A stretch of DNA of 64,000 nt, taken from positions 2,752,102-2,816,101 of the forward strand of contig JAESIW010000180.1 in the NCBI GenBank assembly GCA_016802295.1, in the 5' to 3' direction. The translations under genes and the position numbers were made by a program. The DNA comes from Brachionus rotundiformis. Its lineage: Eukaryota; Rotifera; Eurotatoria; Ploima; Brachionidae. Positions 23,204 to 35,200 of the stretch are shown here, one piece after another (the first letter of the stretch is position 1; each line of letters opens with the position of its first letter). The notes under the pieces are model-generated. The model was not told where the DNA came from, searched no databases, and worked only from the letters and a program-made list of their open reading frames with translations.

Positions 23204-25526
23204 TATTATAAGTATGATATTTTATTTTCTTAAAAGAAAATGATTTTTTTTGTTAGAACGAAAAATATCAATTAAATTTTTTCATTTTGTTTAAGAATAA
23301 ATTTCTAACATTTCAAAATATTCCTTTTATATTGGATTTTAATTAAATCTTAGGTATCGCTAATTTAAATATGAATTGTGTATTTGTTTACTTTTTCCAT
23401 TGATTTTAACTAACATTTAAATTTCAATATAAGTTTAAGTAAAATAATCGTCCATGCCCTTTTTCAATAATTTCAATAATATAAAAACTTGCTTTTAATT
23501 TTATATTCTAATAGTTTTTACTATTACATCGAAAAAAAAAAATTAGAAGTAATTTAATAAATCACTAAGTAAAAACAAAGTATCTCATGAGTTATTTAAT
23601 AAAGCTTTTTTTTGAATAAATAATTTATTTATTTAACAATTTTAATGACTTGAAAATATACTGATGTTTAAAAAATGTATAATTTAAAAAAATGTGTCTA
23701 TCCGATTATTTATTTTCAAAAAAATTATTAAATCGAATTAAGACTTTTTATATATTATATATTAAAATATGATTATGAGTTATCATTTGTTTAAAATTGA
23801 TGGACAAATATTTAATTATTAAAAGAGTTAGTTAAAGCTTAATACAATAATTTAATTCACATATAGATTTTTAATTATGATAAATATGTTCAATAGTTTT
23901 AAAGTTTTTCAAATCACTGCTTTTGATTATTTTCAAATTATTGTTTTTGATTAAAAAATCATAAAGCTTCAATATAATTTCTCTATAATTTAATTTTCAA
24001 ACAGAATCATGTTATGTTTCTTCATTCTTCATTATTAAATTAAATCAAAATCAAACCATATATTTTATATTGTTGTTTCTTAAGAAAACTTAGATAGTAG
24101 AGAGAACCATTTTAAAGTACTTTAATTATTGTTTTTTAATTGAATAGACGTTACTTGAATCAAAAAAAAATCTGAAAAAACTGAAACCTCAAATTTTATA
24201 TAATTTAAAAGCAACAAAAAGAAGATGTTGACATTTAAAAAAATCTATATACTGATATGAGAATCGTATATAACTTTTAAATTTTATAAAATTCTATTTT
24301 AATTGTCTTCATTTCCTATGCAAAATTGATATAATAAAATTAATATTATTAGTAGACTATTCTCTTAATCTTAATTAAAAGATTATAAATTATATGATAT
24401 TGAAAAAATTAATTTAATTCAGTATTTAGATAAAAAAGTGAATAAAAAATACTTCATTAACAGGATTTACATGATTTATTTTTTTTTATTAAAATTTGTA
24501 AAATTTAATTTGTTACACTTCATGTTTTATACGCGATTTTGCTTTTCTTCCCATAGGTTTTCTGCACCAACTCAAATCAGCGGTTTCATTTGAAAACTTG
24601 AACTTGAATTTAAAACTTGTATGAGTACTTTTTCTTATCCGAAGATGGAGTTATTGGTTTTGACTTTAGTTTGGTTGGTTTTAGTATGAAAGCAGCTGCT
24701 TTCAAATCAATTGCTCATGCCAGAGCTATGAACACACTAAATTTTTCAGACTGAAACAAAATTTGAAAATATTTCAGATATAGCTGTTGTAAGAAATACG
24801 TCTTTTTCAAGAAATGAACACCATATACTTATGGAAAGCTATTAATGAGGTCTGACCACTGCTGTGTAAAGCATTCTCAATGTATAAATTTTTATTTTCT
24901 TGAAACTTTTAGCAATCATACCCAAAATACGGTTTCCATGACTGGTATAATATTTTATTTGGTTACTTCACTTCAAGTCTTGTTGAATATTAAAACAAAC
25001 TAAATTGTTTTCAAGAGTTGTTTTAGATAATTTTTGTACCTTATCTGCTAAAAATCGAATAATTAAACAAAGGGTAACTTGAGCCAATATGCATTTAACA
25101 GGATTTTTTGATAGCTAAATCTTAAGACCAAGTAAGGGACCAGCTTGAGATAAAGTCTTTATCGTTTTGGTTTAAAGATTTTCTAGTGAATTCCCAATTG
25201 CAGACAAAACTTTTACATAATAGGCATATTTCTTAAATTTATTAACTTAGACTAATGAATCTCTGACATCACTTCATTAACCATTAAATCTTTTAAAATC
25301 AAATCATAAAATTTTGTTTCCATATAAATATCACAAGAAGACTTGATATTGTATATAGTTAAATACTGCTTAGTAATTTTTTTTTAATTTTAATTTTATC
25401 TAAAGTTTTGTAAAGAATATATTGAAAATATTAGTTAATTTAATTTGACGTGTTTCAATAGCAAATACATAATTAAAAATTCTAAAGTAAAAATTTTTTA
25501 AAATTTTTTCGCCAAAGGATAAAGTA
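23204..25526. other. AT-rich spacer with a buried LINE relic
   Basis: 2.3 kb. The left two-thirds is featureless AT-rich DNA. Base composition becomes more balanced from about 24520 to 25230, where a minus-strand LINE reverse-transcriptase remnant is recognisable (listed separately). No host gene is supported. Confidence 0.5.
24690..25150 (-). mobile_element. Degenerate LINE reverse-transcriptase relic
   Basis: Reading the minus strand from about 25150 downward, pieces of a reverse transcriptase appear in order: a W(S)LTWS.DLAIKKSC.MHIGS stretch (the thumb-side W..N..KC..MH.G pattern), NRILGMIAKSFKK, LRMLYTAVVRPH, then SIWCSFLEKDVFLTTA. Stops and frameshifts interrupt it. The order matches LINE polymerase C-terminal halves of the CR1/Jockey kind. 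Boundaries are approximate; similar composition extends to about 24520 and 25230. Confidence 0.65.
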
Positions 25527-25926
25527 ATGAATCTTGAAAATCAACGTCGTACTGAGGAACTTGGCGCTAAAGTCAATCGTCTAAAGCATGTAAAATGCTA
25601 CTAAAATAAGGAAAATAAAAGATTTTTATTCTTAATTTAGCTAACACTTGACATGGACAAAGAAATTAAAAACCAAAATAGCTTCCTTGGGTCAATGGTA
25701 TAGAATTTTATTACTTAATAAATTTCCATGAATTGTCTCAACGATTATTAAAATTTAGGGTTTTGATTTTGAGAGCACATCGAATTTATTAAAAGGGGGC
25801 GCTGGCCGAATAACTGGAATGATCAATAGCAATAAATCGAACCGTAAAATTATGTTTTATACAATAATAGTAATCGTACTTACTTTTATGATCCTTTATA
25901 AAATATTGATGAAAGTTAGAGGTTAA
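25527..25926 (+). CDS. BET1: BET1-like Golgi Qc-SNARE
   Basis: Three short exons, 25527-25589, 25641-25697 and 25759-25926, all phase 0, encode 95 residues. The sequence runs ENQRRTEELGAKVNRLKHLTLDMDKEI as a SNARE heptad helix, with the central ionic-layer glutamine in KNQNSFLGSM, then a C-terminal membrane anchor (MFYTIIVIVLTFMILYKIL). This is the layout of BET1/BET1L, which act in ER-Golgi or intra-Golgi vesicle fusion. It lacks the longer N-terminal extension of human BET1. It converges on DHFR with about 150 bases between stops. Confidence 0.9.
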
Positions 25927-26079
25927 TTTTATTTAATTTCATATTTTTTTTATTTTTAATTAATAATAAAAAAAGCTTGAAATTTGAATGAAAATTAATA
26001 TTTACAAATGATTTTTTGGCTAATGTAAATTAAACTGAATATAATTTGAAATTTTCAATAAATTTATTTTATCAATTTT

Positions 26080-26700
26080 TTAAATTTTTTCATAAACTTC
26101 AAATATATATTTAACTCCTGAATTCGAATCGGTCTTCAGCATGTTGTATTCCACATTGAATAATTTTTCTTCTATTTCTAAATTGCATGCTTCTATTTTT
26201 TGGAACTGGTGCAAAAAGTTTTTTGGTTCAATAAATGTGTCACATTCAAAATTTCCAAAGATTCTTGTTAAATAAAATCTTCTAAAATAACTTGACTCCA
26301 TAGCTTCTTTGTAAATGCGAGTTCCACCAACAGCATATATAGCTTCGATTTTATTGGAATAATTTTTTTCAATCTCAGTCAATGCCTCATCAATAGACTT
26401 ACAGACAAGAATTTTATTGAGATCAGTACCTTCTGAATAATCAAGAGTTTCTATGGTTTCTTTGGAAGAAATAAGCAGATTTAGGCATGGTGTTATTGGC
26501 CTTAACTCAATCGGTAGTGATTTCCATGTGTTAGTGCCCATAATTATGGCATTCATTTTTGATTTATCCAAAGTAGTCTGAACTACGTTTAAAAAATAGG
26601 CAGCATCTTCTGGAACAGACCATGGCAGTGTATTATTAATTCCAATGCCCTGGTTTTCATCACACATAGCTGCAATCGCATTAAATTTTATGTCAAGCAT
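26080..26700 (-). CDS. DHFR: Dihydrofolate reductase
   Basis: Intronless 206-residue protein that reduces dihydrofolate to tetrahydrofolate with NADPH. Visible motifs: the Met20-type loop GIGINNTLPW (18-27), the catalytic acid Glu31 in PEDAAYF, the NADPH-binding MGTNTWKSLP, ISSKE, and AVGGTRIYKEAM. It is stand-alone, not fused to thymidylate synthase, as in animals. It is head to head with MEMO1, with only 161 bases between start codons. It is one of the few intronless genes in the window. Confidence 0.97.
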   Translation of the reverse strand: MLDIKFNAIAAMCDENQGIGINNTLPWSVPEDAAYFLNVVQTTLDKSKMNAIIMGTNTWKSLPIELRPITPCLNLLISSKETIETLDYSEGTDLNKILVCKSIDEALTEIEKNYSNKIEAIYAVGGTRIYKEAMESSYFRRFYLTRIFGNFECDTFIEPKNFLHQFQKIEACNLEIEEKLFNVEYNMLKTDSNSGVKYIFEVYEKI

Positions 26701-26861
26701 AATTTTTTGGAAATAATCTTGATAAGTCTCTACTAAATTAGCAAAAAATTTGTTTTAAATTATTAATATATGCATTATATCTTTAAAAATAATTTCTAAT
26801 CTTAAAAATTTAGCTTTGAATAATAATTTAAAAAGAAAAAAAATTAATCTCTTTTCTTAGA
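26701..26861. promoter_or_regulatory. Presumed bidirectional promoter, DHFR/MEMO1
   Basis: The start codons of DHFR (minus, 26700) and MEMO1 (plus, 26862) are 161 bases apart, so both 5' UTRs and core promoters must fit here or overlap. The sequence is AT-rich with no distinctive motif that I can name. The arrangement is seen; shared regulation is inference. Confidence 0.55.
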
Positions 26862-28151
26862 ATGTCTACTAGAAAAGCATCGCATGCTGGATCTTGGTAT
26901 TCAAAAAATGGTAATAATTTTGCCTAATATTAAAAATTATTAATTTTTTTGAATTTATCTGAAGCAAATGAACTTGATAGTCAACTTTCTGAATGGTTAG
27001 ATCGAGCTAAATATACCCATGGTCCTGCCAAAGCTATAATATCACCGTACTAATCTTTTAAAAAATACTGTAATAAAAATTTTATTCTTTTTTTATTTTT
27101 AATAGGCATGCTGGATATTATTATTGTGGTGCCACTGCTGCGTTTGCTTATAAACATATAAACCCAGACTTAGTGTAACTTGGCTTCTGATTTTTATTAT
27201 GTTTTCTTTTTTATTTTTATTTTCAGTGATACGGTTTTTATTCTCGGACCATCACATCATTATCCTCTCTCTGGCTGCGCTTTAACTCAAACAATAGAGT
27301 ACGAGACGCCTTTGTATAATTTAATTATTGACCAAGAAAGTAAATTATTTAAGCTTTTTAATTCTAAAAATTCTAAAAATTATTAAAAATTCTAGTTAAT
27401 AATGAACTATACCAAACAGGAAAATTTGAGTGGATGAGTCGCAAGACAGATGAAGATGAACATAGCATTGAAATGCAACTGTCTTTTTTAGCCAAAGCAA
27501 TGGAAAAGTAAGTTTTTGACAGATATAATTTTTTGATTTAATTTTTTAAAGAAAAAAAGGAAATTTTAAAGTAGTTCCAATAATGGTCGGTAATACATCA
27601 ACAGAAAAAGAAAGAATGTATGGAGAAATGTTGGCAAAATACTTCCTAAAACCTAAAACATTGTTCATTATTTCATCAGACTTTTGTCACTGGGGTTCGA
27701 CATAAATTAATAAAAAAATTTCTAAACATTTTTTAAGGAGAGAGATTTGGCTATACTTACTATGATCAATCATTTGGAGAAATTTGGAAATCAATCGAAT
27801 CACTGGACAAAATGGTAAATGTGTTAAATAATAGATTAAATTGATTTTAATAATCTTTAATTTAGGGGATGGATTTAATTGAAAAATTAGAACCTACTGA
27901 GTTTAAAAGTTATCTTCGAAAGTATGACAATACAATTTGCGGCAATCATCCAATATCTGTCCTTTTAAATGTAATTTTGATAAACCTACTCTTACTTTTG
28001 CTGTATTTTCTTTTAGTTGATTAAAAGTCTTGAAAATAAAGACACCTTAAAGATGAAATTTGTTGATTATTCTCAATCAAGCAAGTGTCGCTCAAGGAGA
28101 GATTCTTCAGTCAGTTATGCCAGTGCTAGTCTTGTTAATTTACAAAACTGA
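26862..28151 (+). CDS. MEMO1: MEMO1 family protein
   Basis: Nine exons, 26862-26910, 26965-27046, 27106-27174, 27227-27339, 27396-27507, 27552-27694, 27738-27814, 27866-27970, 28017-28151 (885 bases, 294 residues; human MEMO1 is 297). The sequence follows the family throughout: KASHAGSWY, SPHAGYYYCG, GPSHHYPLSGCAL, TDEDEHSIEMQL, SSDFCHWG, YDNTICGNHPI. The metal-site residues of human MEMO1 correspond to His45, His77 and Cys240. MEMO proteins are structurally related to non-haem-iron dioxygenases and are linked to cell motility and iron/copper handling (established). Introns are 46-60 bases. Exon 4 has a strong acceptor; the exon 3 donor (GT|GTAACT) is slightly unusual. Confidence 0.95.
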
Positions 28152-28735
28152 TACAAAAATCAAGCTTTATTTCAAAAAATTTAGATTTTTTCTTTAGTTT
28201 TAAAAATAAAATATATTTTATCATCTTTCTATTGAACTTTAAATATTTAATAGTGTCATTAGAAAAATGGCTAATTTAAAATTCATATGCTCTAGCATTT
28301 AGAATAGAATCATGAGTTTTGGAAACATATCATATCTTTGACATCTGATTAAAAGATAACGTTTAAGCCAGAAATTAAATAAGTTTGTCTGTAATTTATC
28401 AATTCTCTACTTTTAAGTAAATAAGTTTTAAATTAAGATAAGAAAAGTGCATAAATTTCAGAAATAACAAATTATTTGAAAATTGTCGCGACATAAATGG
28501 AATGTTTTTGGACTTAAAATATTCTATAGACAAGGGAGTGGATATTTTATAAATTTTATAAATTGTTTCTAATAATATTTATAATAAATGATAAAAATAG
28601 AGTTAAATATTTTAAGATTAGAAGTCACCTGATTTTTTAAACATTAATGTCGTTGATTAAACTTAAACTTAATTTGAAAATATATGACAATTATTTTAAA
28701 TTTAAATACTCGCTGCAAGAGACAGTTAAAATTAC
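28152..28735. other. Spacer between MEMO1 and the OCA2-like gene
   Basis: About 580 bases, AT-rich. It should contain the MEMO1 poly(A) site and the promoter of the next plus-strand gene. No motif stands out. Confidence 0.45.
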
Positions 28736-31700
28736 ATGGATGAGATTTTGGACTTGACAAAAATGAACTCATTCGGAAACACAAGCGACGAAGAAGAGTT
28801 AGATGATAGCGAATTACGGCCTCTAATTAGCAGGAAAAAGCAACGGGCAAGTCCAATCGAAGTTCCAATTGATAATACCAATTCCTGTAGCTCACCTTCA
28901 TTGCGAGTTATAAACACTCCTGTCTATGATGAATTGGACTTTTATGGCGAACAAGAAAAATCGAGTTGTCTAGAACGAATTTTTAATTATCTGGAGAGGA
29001 AAAAGCCGAAAAAAAGATTTGACTCTAAATTTTTTAGAAAAATGCATCAACTATCACCATACTTATCAAAAATGATAACCATAATTTTAGTTATTTATGT
29101 ATTAGCTTGTATTTTTGTTTTTAGTTTGAATGGTTTGGAGGAATTAAATTGGAGTCAAACAGTAATTTCAAACTCGAGCCTTAAACAAATTTCTTGCCTA
29201 AATAGTCACCCAATTTCGAATAAAAATATAAAATATTTAAAATTTTATATAAATGGGCCTTTCATAGACGAAAATGAATTCACTAAAAATGAGATCAACA
29301 GTGGCAAATATGTTAAAGTAGTCTTATCAAAAAAGTCCGAGCCAGATACTTTCATCACTGATTGGAATCTAATTTTAAAAGTTCCAAGCGAGGACAATGT
29401 TTACCATGAGAGTAAAATTTTTAGCAAAAGTTTCAATTCTATTGAATTCTATAAAATTGATCAAATCAATTTCAAAATTGGAACCAATATTAGAAATTTT
29501 CTTCCTTTTAATTACGCTTGTTCAGTACTGAACAATCAATATGAAAATAAGATAATTTACTCAGCTATTTTGTTGGTTTTTGTTTACTCATTAATTATTT
29601 TCGAATTAACACATCGAACTTTGGCTGCAGGCCTGGGCGCCATCGGAGGCATTTCCCTTATTTCATTAATTGAAAATGAAAAACCAACTTTGGAACTTAT
29701 TGTCAGTTGGGTAGAATGGGAAACTATTCTTTTGCTATTTGGAATGATGATTATTGTGGCAATTTTTTGCGAAACAGGTCTATTTGACTTGATAGCAGTT
29801 CGAATTTTCCACTTTGCGGGTACCAGAATTTGGCTAATGATAGGATCCTTATGTCTTTTGTCTGGAGTTTTGTCCGCATTCTTGGACAATGTAACCACTA
29901 TTCTGCTCCTGACTCCTATTACTATAAGATTAAGTGAAATAGCTAAATTGGACCCAAGAAAAATACTGATTGCCGAGGTTTTATTTTCAAACATCGGTGG
30001 AGCTTCGACTGCTATTGGTGATCCACCTAATGTAATCATCACAGCCAACCAAATTATAAACAAACGAGGGGTGGACTTTTCCAATTTTACTTTCCATATG
30101 TTTATAGGGTCATTTTTGGTCTATATAATATGCTTTATACATTTTAAATTCATGTTTGCAGACACAAACAACTTTTACCTAAAAGAAGAAAATGAATTAG
30201 ATGAAATGAAAAAAGAGATTGTGATTTGGAAGAGATCGTTCCAAAGTATTATACCAGTGACCAAAGAGGAAAAGATAGTCAAGACTCTGTTGAAAGAAAA
30301 AGCCTCTCAGTTGCAAAGTTTGCTCAAACAAAAGCAGCTAAATGTCAAAAAAGAATACGAAAAAACATTGATTATTAAATCTCAAGAGATGTTGGAGAGC
30401 TATAGGATAACCAACAAGCCATTGCTTGTCAAATGTTCTATCATATTTTTAGGAACATTAATTTTATTTTTTTTAAATCCATTTGTTGAAAAAATAAATT
30501 TAACAATTGGTTGGATTTCGATTCTATCGGCTTTACTTTTATTAGCTTCGACAAACAATTCATCAGGACATGGTCATTCAGATTCAAACAAGTCAGCTAG
30601 CGTTGATTTCGAAGGCTTAATGCACAAAGTTGAATGGAGCACATTGTTATTTTTTGGTTGTCTTTTTATATTTATGAAAACTATTGAAAAGCTTGGTTTA
30701 CTGAACTATCTTGGAAACTTGATTTCAGATATGATAAAATCAGTTGAAAATATTTCAGATCGTTTGGCATTTGCTCTACTGGTTCTTGTTGTTTTATCAG
30801 CACTGATTTCCAGCGTCATCGATAACATCCCATTTACTACAGCCATGATACCTATTATCATTCAGCTAAGCGAACAAGCAGACGTAAGAATTTTATTTTT
30901 TAAAATTTTATTTTTGATTAATTTTTTATTAATCAATTTCAATTAATAATAATTAGGATTTGATGTGTTAATAATAATAATGATAATGTTAAGTTTAACT
31001 ATATTAGCTTTATTTTTACATAAATAGAATTTTACGTAAATATAAGCTTTAGATATTAGCAATTTATTCAAATTTTGGAATTGTCAATGTCAATCCAGAA
31101 CCTTTTTATTTGTAGACCATTTTTATTATTTATAAAATTCTGAAATAAAAGTACTGCTAAATTTAAATTTTGACAGCCTAATATTGTTTTTAATTAAAAA
31201 GAATCTAGCATAAATTAATTTAAATCTTACATTCAAAGAATTGACTTTTTAGATTTGATTTCTAGTTTAAATAAAGATGAAGCTAAAAAAAACAGTAAAA
31301 TCAAATAATTAAATTTTTTGATTAAAAATTTAAATTTTTAGTTTTATATTTTTTAATTAAAAATTTAATAGAAAAATATTTTGCTTGATATTGAACTTAT
31401 TTGAAAATTTATTTTAAGCTACCTCTTCAACCTTTAGTTTACGCGTAAGTAATTGATAGATTTTTTGCTATTTTAAAATGCTATTAATAATCTGAAAAAT
31501 AAAAAAATGTAACTTAAAATCTTAATCACTTAAATCTATTTGACAATTGCTTAAATTTTTTGTCATAGACTTGCTTTTGGAAGTTGTCTAGGAGGTAACG
31601 GATCTTTGGTTGGTGCAAGTTGTAATCTGGTTGCTGCTGGTATCTCTGAACAACATGGGTACAAAATTACATTTGGAGAATTTTTCAAAACTGGATTTCC

Positions 31701-31773
31701 CATCATGATCAGTTCTATTCTCGTTGCTATAATTTATATCTGCATTATTTGTATTTATATAGAATGGTACTAA
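28736..31773 (+). CDS. OCA2: OCA2/P-protein-like membrane transporter
   Basis: Three exons, 28736-30883, 31419-31444 and 31569-31773 (2,379 bases, 792 residues; human OCA2 is 838). The acidic N-terminus contains an ELRPLI dileucine-type sorting signal, which in this family directs the protein to lysosome-related organelles. After the first TM (about residue 115) comes a luminal domain, then the ArsB/NhaD-like transporter core: HRTLAAGLGAIGG, FLDNVTTILLLTPI, GGASTAIGDPPNVI, SSVIDNIPFTTAMIPI and LAFGSCLGGNGSLVGAS, all hallmark OCA2 blocks. The 26-base exon 2 (LPLQPLVYA) bridges NIPFTT...SEQAD to LAFG and is required to keep both frame and conserved sequence. The family mediates anion or pH control of melanosome-like organelles; substrate here is unknown. 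Confidence 0.93.
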
Positions 31774-32258
31774 TTTTTATTAATTTTTATTTATTAAGAA
31801 TATCAATAAAATATTATAAAAATAATTTTTCAAAAATTTGTGTTGATGCACATTTTACTGGTACTCTTTATTAATATCATTTTAGATAGATGTTTACCTA
31901 AATTCAGGCCATTGCTTAAATTTAGCCCTATTTAGATGTTTTAAATCAGTTTTCATCACTGCATGAAGTTTTAATTAAAAATATCATTTTTGTTTGGTTT
32001 GCTTATTAAGGTACTAATCATAGAAATAAACTTAATGCATTTATTGAAACAATAATTCATTAATGCCAAGATCAAACCAAACTGAATCAAATTTTAAAGA
32101 TATATTATATAAATTTTCGGTCAGTTTTATTAATGAATATTGATCTAAAGGCAAAAGATCAATATTAATTTAAACAAAAAGATTTTTTGGTATTAAATTG
32201 ATTAATCTTGGTGAGAAAACTAAAATTTAGATCTAGCAATAATTTCGTTTGGATAAAA
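31774..32258. other. Spacer between OCA2-like and kinesin-like genes
   Basis: AT-rich. Two short strings related as inverted copies (GTTTGGTTTG near 31992 and CAAACCAAAC near 32075) are present. No gene was seen. Confidence 0.4.
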
Positions 32259-35200
32259 ATGTCACTATTAACGTGCAGCACAAATTCGAAAAAACGCATC
32301 CAAATTCCTTTGGACGCTGGATACACTAGACCAATTGCAAACAGCATTGCTCAAATCGATTGGTACTTGATTCATGATGTTGACAACAAGCAAAATATCG
32401 AGTCTTATGTGGGATCTATTGATAAATCTCTAAATTTACAACCTAGAGTGCATTCCAAAGGCCGATTCCAACTAAAAAATCAAAGGTTTAGTTTATTTTC
32501 ATTTTTTTAAACAAAGTTTAATTTCTTGTCTAGCTATCTAGGAGTAATTGGGTTTTTGAATTAAAATATTTAAACATTCTTTTTATCTCTAAAAATTTTC
32601 ATTTCAACTTTTTTCCCATAATAAATTATTTCAAGTACTTGGATATTTTTAATTTTTTCCCTATAATTAAAATAAGATACAAATTATAAAGGGAAAAATC
32701 CACCACCCCCAAAATGAATGATTAAATTTTCAAAAATTTCTGATTAGGCACAAATAATTTTAAAGCTATAAACCAAGCATGTTTTCAAATTTCAAAAATT
32801 AAAAATATTTAATGAAAATTAATTTTAAGTGATTATTATTAATTAAGTTTACAAATAAATCAAAATAAATATTTGAATATTTTTATTTGATTTAAGATAA
32901 ACAATTAAAGATATCATGATAGTGTGATTGTGTCAAATTTAATCACTGTAAGATTTCTCAGGGTTATCGAATAAAAAAAGTCACGTATCGGGTCTTGATT
33001 TTTAAGTTATTTCGAGAGATTAAAATAAAAGATTATCGAAATTTGCTTTAGATTTTAGTCAAGACATTTTGTAACTAGGAAATAAAAAATCTTAATAAAT
33101 GAAAACAAACAATGTTTATCTCTTAGAATTAATTAGACGAAGCGTACAAAATTGTAAAAATCACGTAGAAATTCAAGAACTAGTCATAAAATAAAAGACA
33201 ACAAGCAATAAATAGATAAATTAGAAATGGTTGTAAATTTTTAATCAAATATATTTAAAATGATCAATGATTTTGTAAATAAGATTTAAAATGTTAAATT
33301 ATCTGTCATATTCAGCTACGTTTGACTTAAATTTAGTTTGTCAGAATTTTGAATAATTTCGAAAATTGAAAATATTTTTAGCCCATTACTTACGAAGATA
33401 ATTGATAAAAAAATTTTGGTTTATTTTAGAATAAAATTAAATTAGATATACTTTAAAACAATTAGAACATTTGATTGTCATTTTCTAATTAAAAAAAATT
33501 AAATCTATTTGACTTTTGAAATTTAGTCCGTCTATTCTTTAAAAGGTTTTAGACACTCTGTCAATTTGAATAGTTTTCCGTAAATAAACATTTTTTAAGT
33601 TGTCTGATTTACTTCAAATAGTAAATAAAAATTAAATTAATTGTTCAGTAATTAGCTTTTCAAATAATTTGATTTTTCTTAATTATTAATTTTTTTGAAA
33701 AAAATATCTAAAGGGCATATTTTTTCAACATTTTAATTTTGATTTTTTGACAAAATAACTAGAAATAAAAGTACCCTATCTTTTAAAAGTTAAATTAATT
33801 AAACCTAAGAAAATATTTTTTCAACTACCAAAACAATAAAAAATTAATTTAAGTTTACCAAGATTTTAAAATTCTTCAAGTATGAAAAAGTAAATCTATG
33901 GTAACTTTTTAGCACAGCGAGCGTTTGTACTTATAAAAAATCAAGGTATTATTAGCTTCTCATAGCCCAAATTACATCTTAATTATTTTAAATTTAGGAA
34001 AAAAATCTTATTTTTATTTTTTTCATACAAAAAAATTTGCTTGTTTAGTCTGTATTTTTTATATATAAAAACTATTTGTAAAATAAAAGAAAAATGAGAT
34101 GAATATAATAATAATATCGTTAGTAATAGAAATTAATTAGGTACATTTTATCTAAAAATATTGAAGTGACTAATGAAAATAATTCTATAAGAGTTTTTTT
34201 TAACAAAACTTAAGGAAGTAAATTAAAAGTCAACATTATTAGATTGCTAATGAATTATTGATAAATACTTCCTCAAGCTTATTAAAATCGGATAAATTTG
34301 TAGGACTGTAAACTACAGCTTTAGTAAATATTTACAATTTTGTCTAATTATAGTCGAAACTCTAAGCATCTATTTTATATCCCTTTATAAAAAACGGCTG
34401 AAGTTTCGGACATGATATTTTTAACATTCAAAAAGCAGGTGCTTTTGGGATACCATTTTGGTCATGTATTAATATTTCAGTATTTTATCAAATAGTTAAT
34501 AAAAGAAATATTAGGAAAACGCCCGATATCTATAAGAATTCATTTAAAGAAATTTTTTAAATTTACATATAATTAATTTGGTACATTAATTTTTTCAAGA
34601 TTTTTTTAGTTTTTTTTTTTGCCTAAAATGAAATATTTTTAGCCAAAAAAAAAACTTATTTTTCTCATCAATAGTTATCTAATTTTTCTTTAAAAATTGT
34701 TTAAGCCCATGAACAATTTTACTTGAGGATTACAAATCGCGAAGGGCTTTTCGAGTTTTTTGCTCAAGATATTTTTTTTGGTTTAATTTTTTGTTCAAAT
34801 TGCTAATCAAGTGTGTCGAAGACATACAGACTTAATTAAATTTCATTTTGAAATGATAATTTAGAATGACAAATTTAATCAAGTCTAATGTTACACTGGA
34901 CGACTCATGGCTGACTCAGACCGCTTAACTTTGCTCTAGCTCAATTTTTTCTCAATTAATTCGGTTTCGCTGAATAAACACTCGACTTGATCGAATCGAT
35001 TTCCGTCTTCCTATTCCAAGTCTGCTAAAATTAATTTATTTTTTCAATTTACTTTCCAAAATAACTTGGAGGTGGCTCGGAATTTTGTTCAATTTGTTTA
35101 ATATTTATCATCAAAATCTTGATATGTTTTTTTATTTGTTGTTTTTATTTCAAATAGAGTAAACAGTCTTTCAGCTTAAGCTATCTGATCTTGAACATTT

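Noticed and set aside
29584..30084. 166-codon antisense frame inside the OCA2-like gene
   Set aside because: Opposite strand of conserved transmembrane codons; the sense product is a clear family member.
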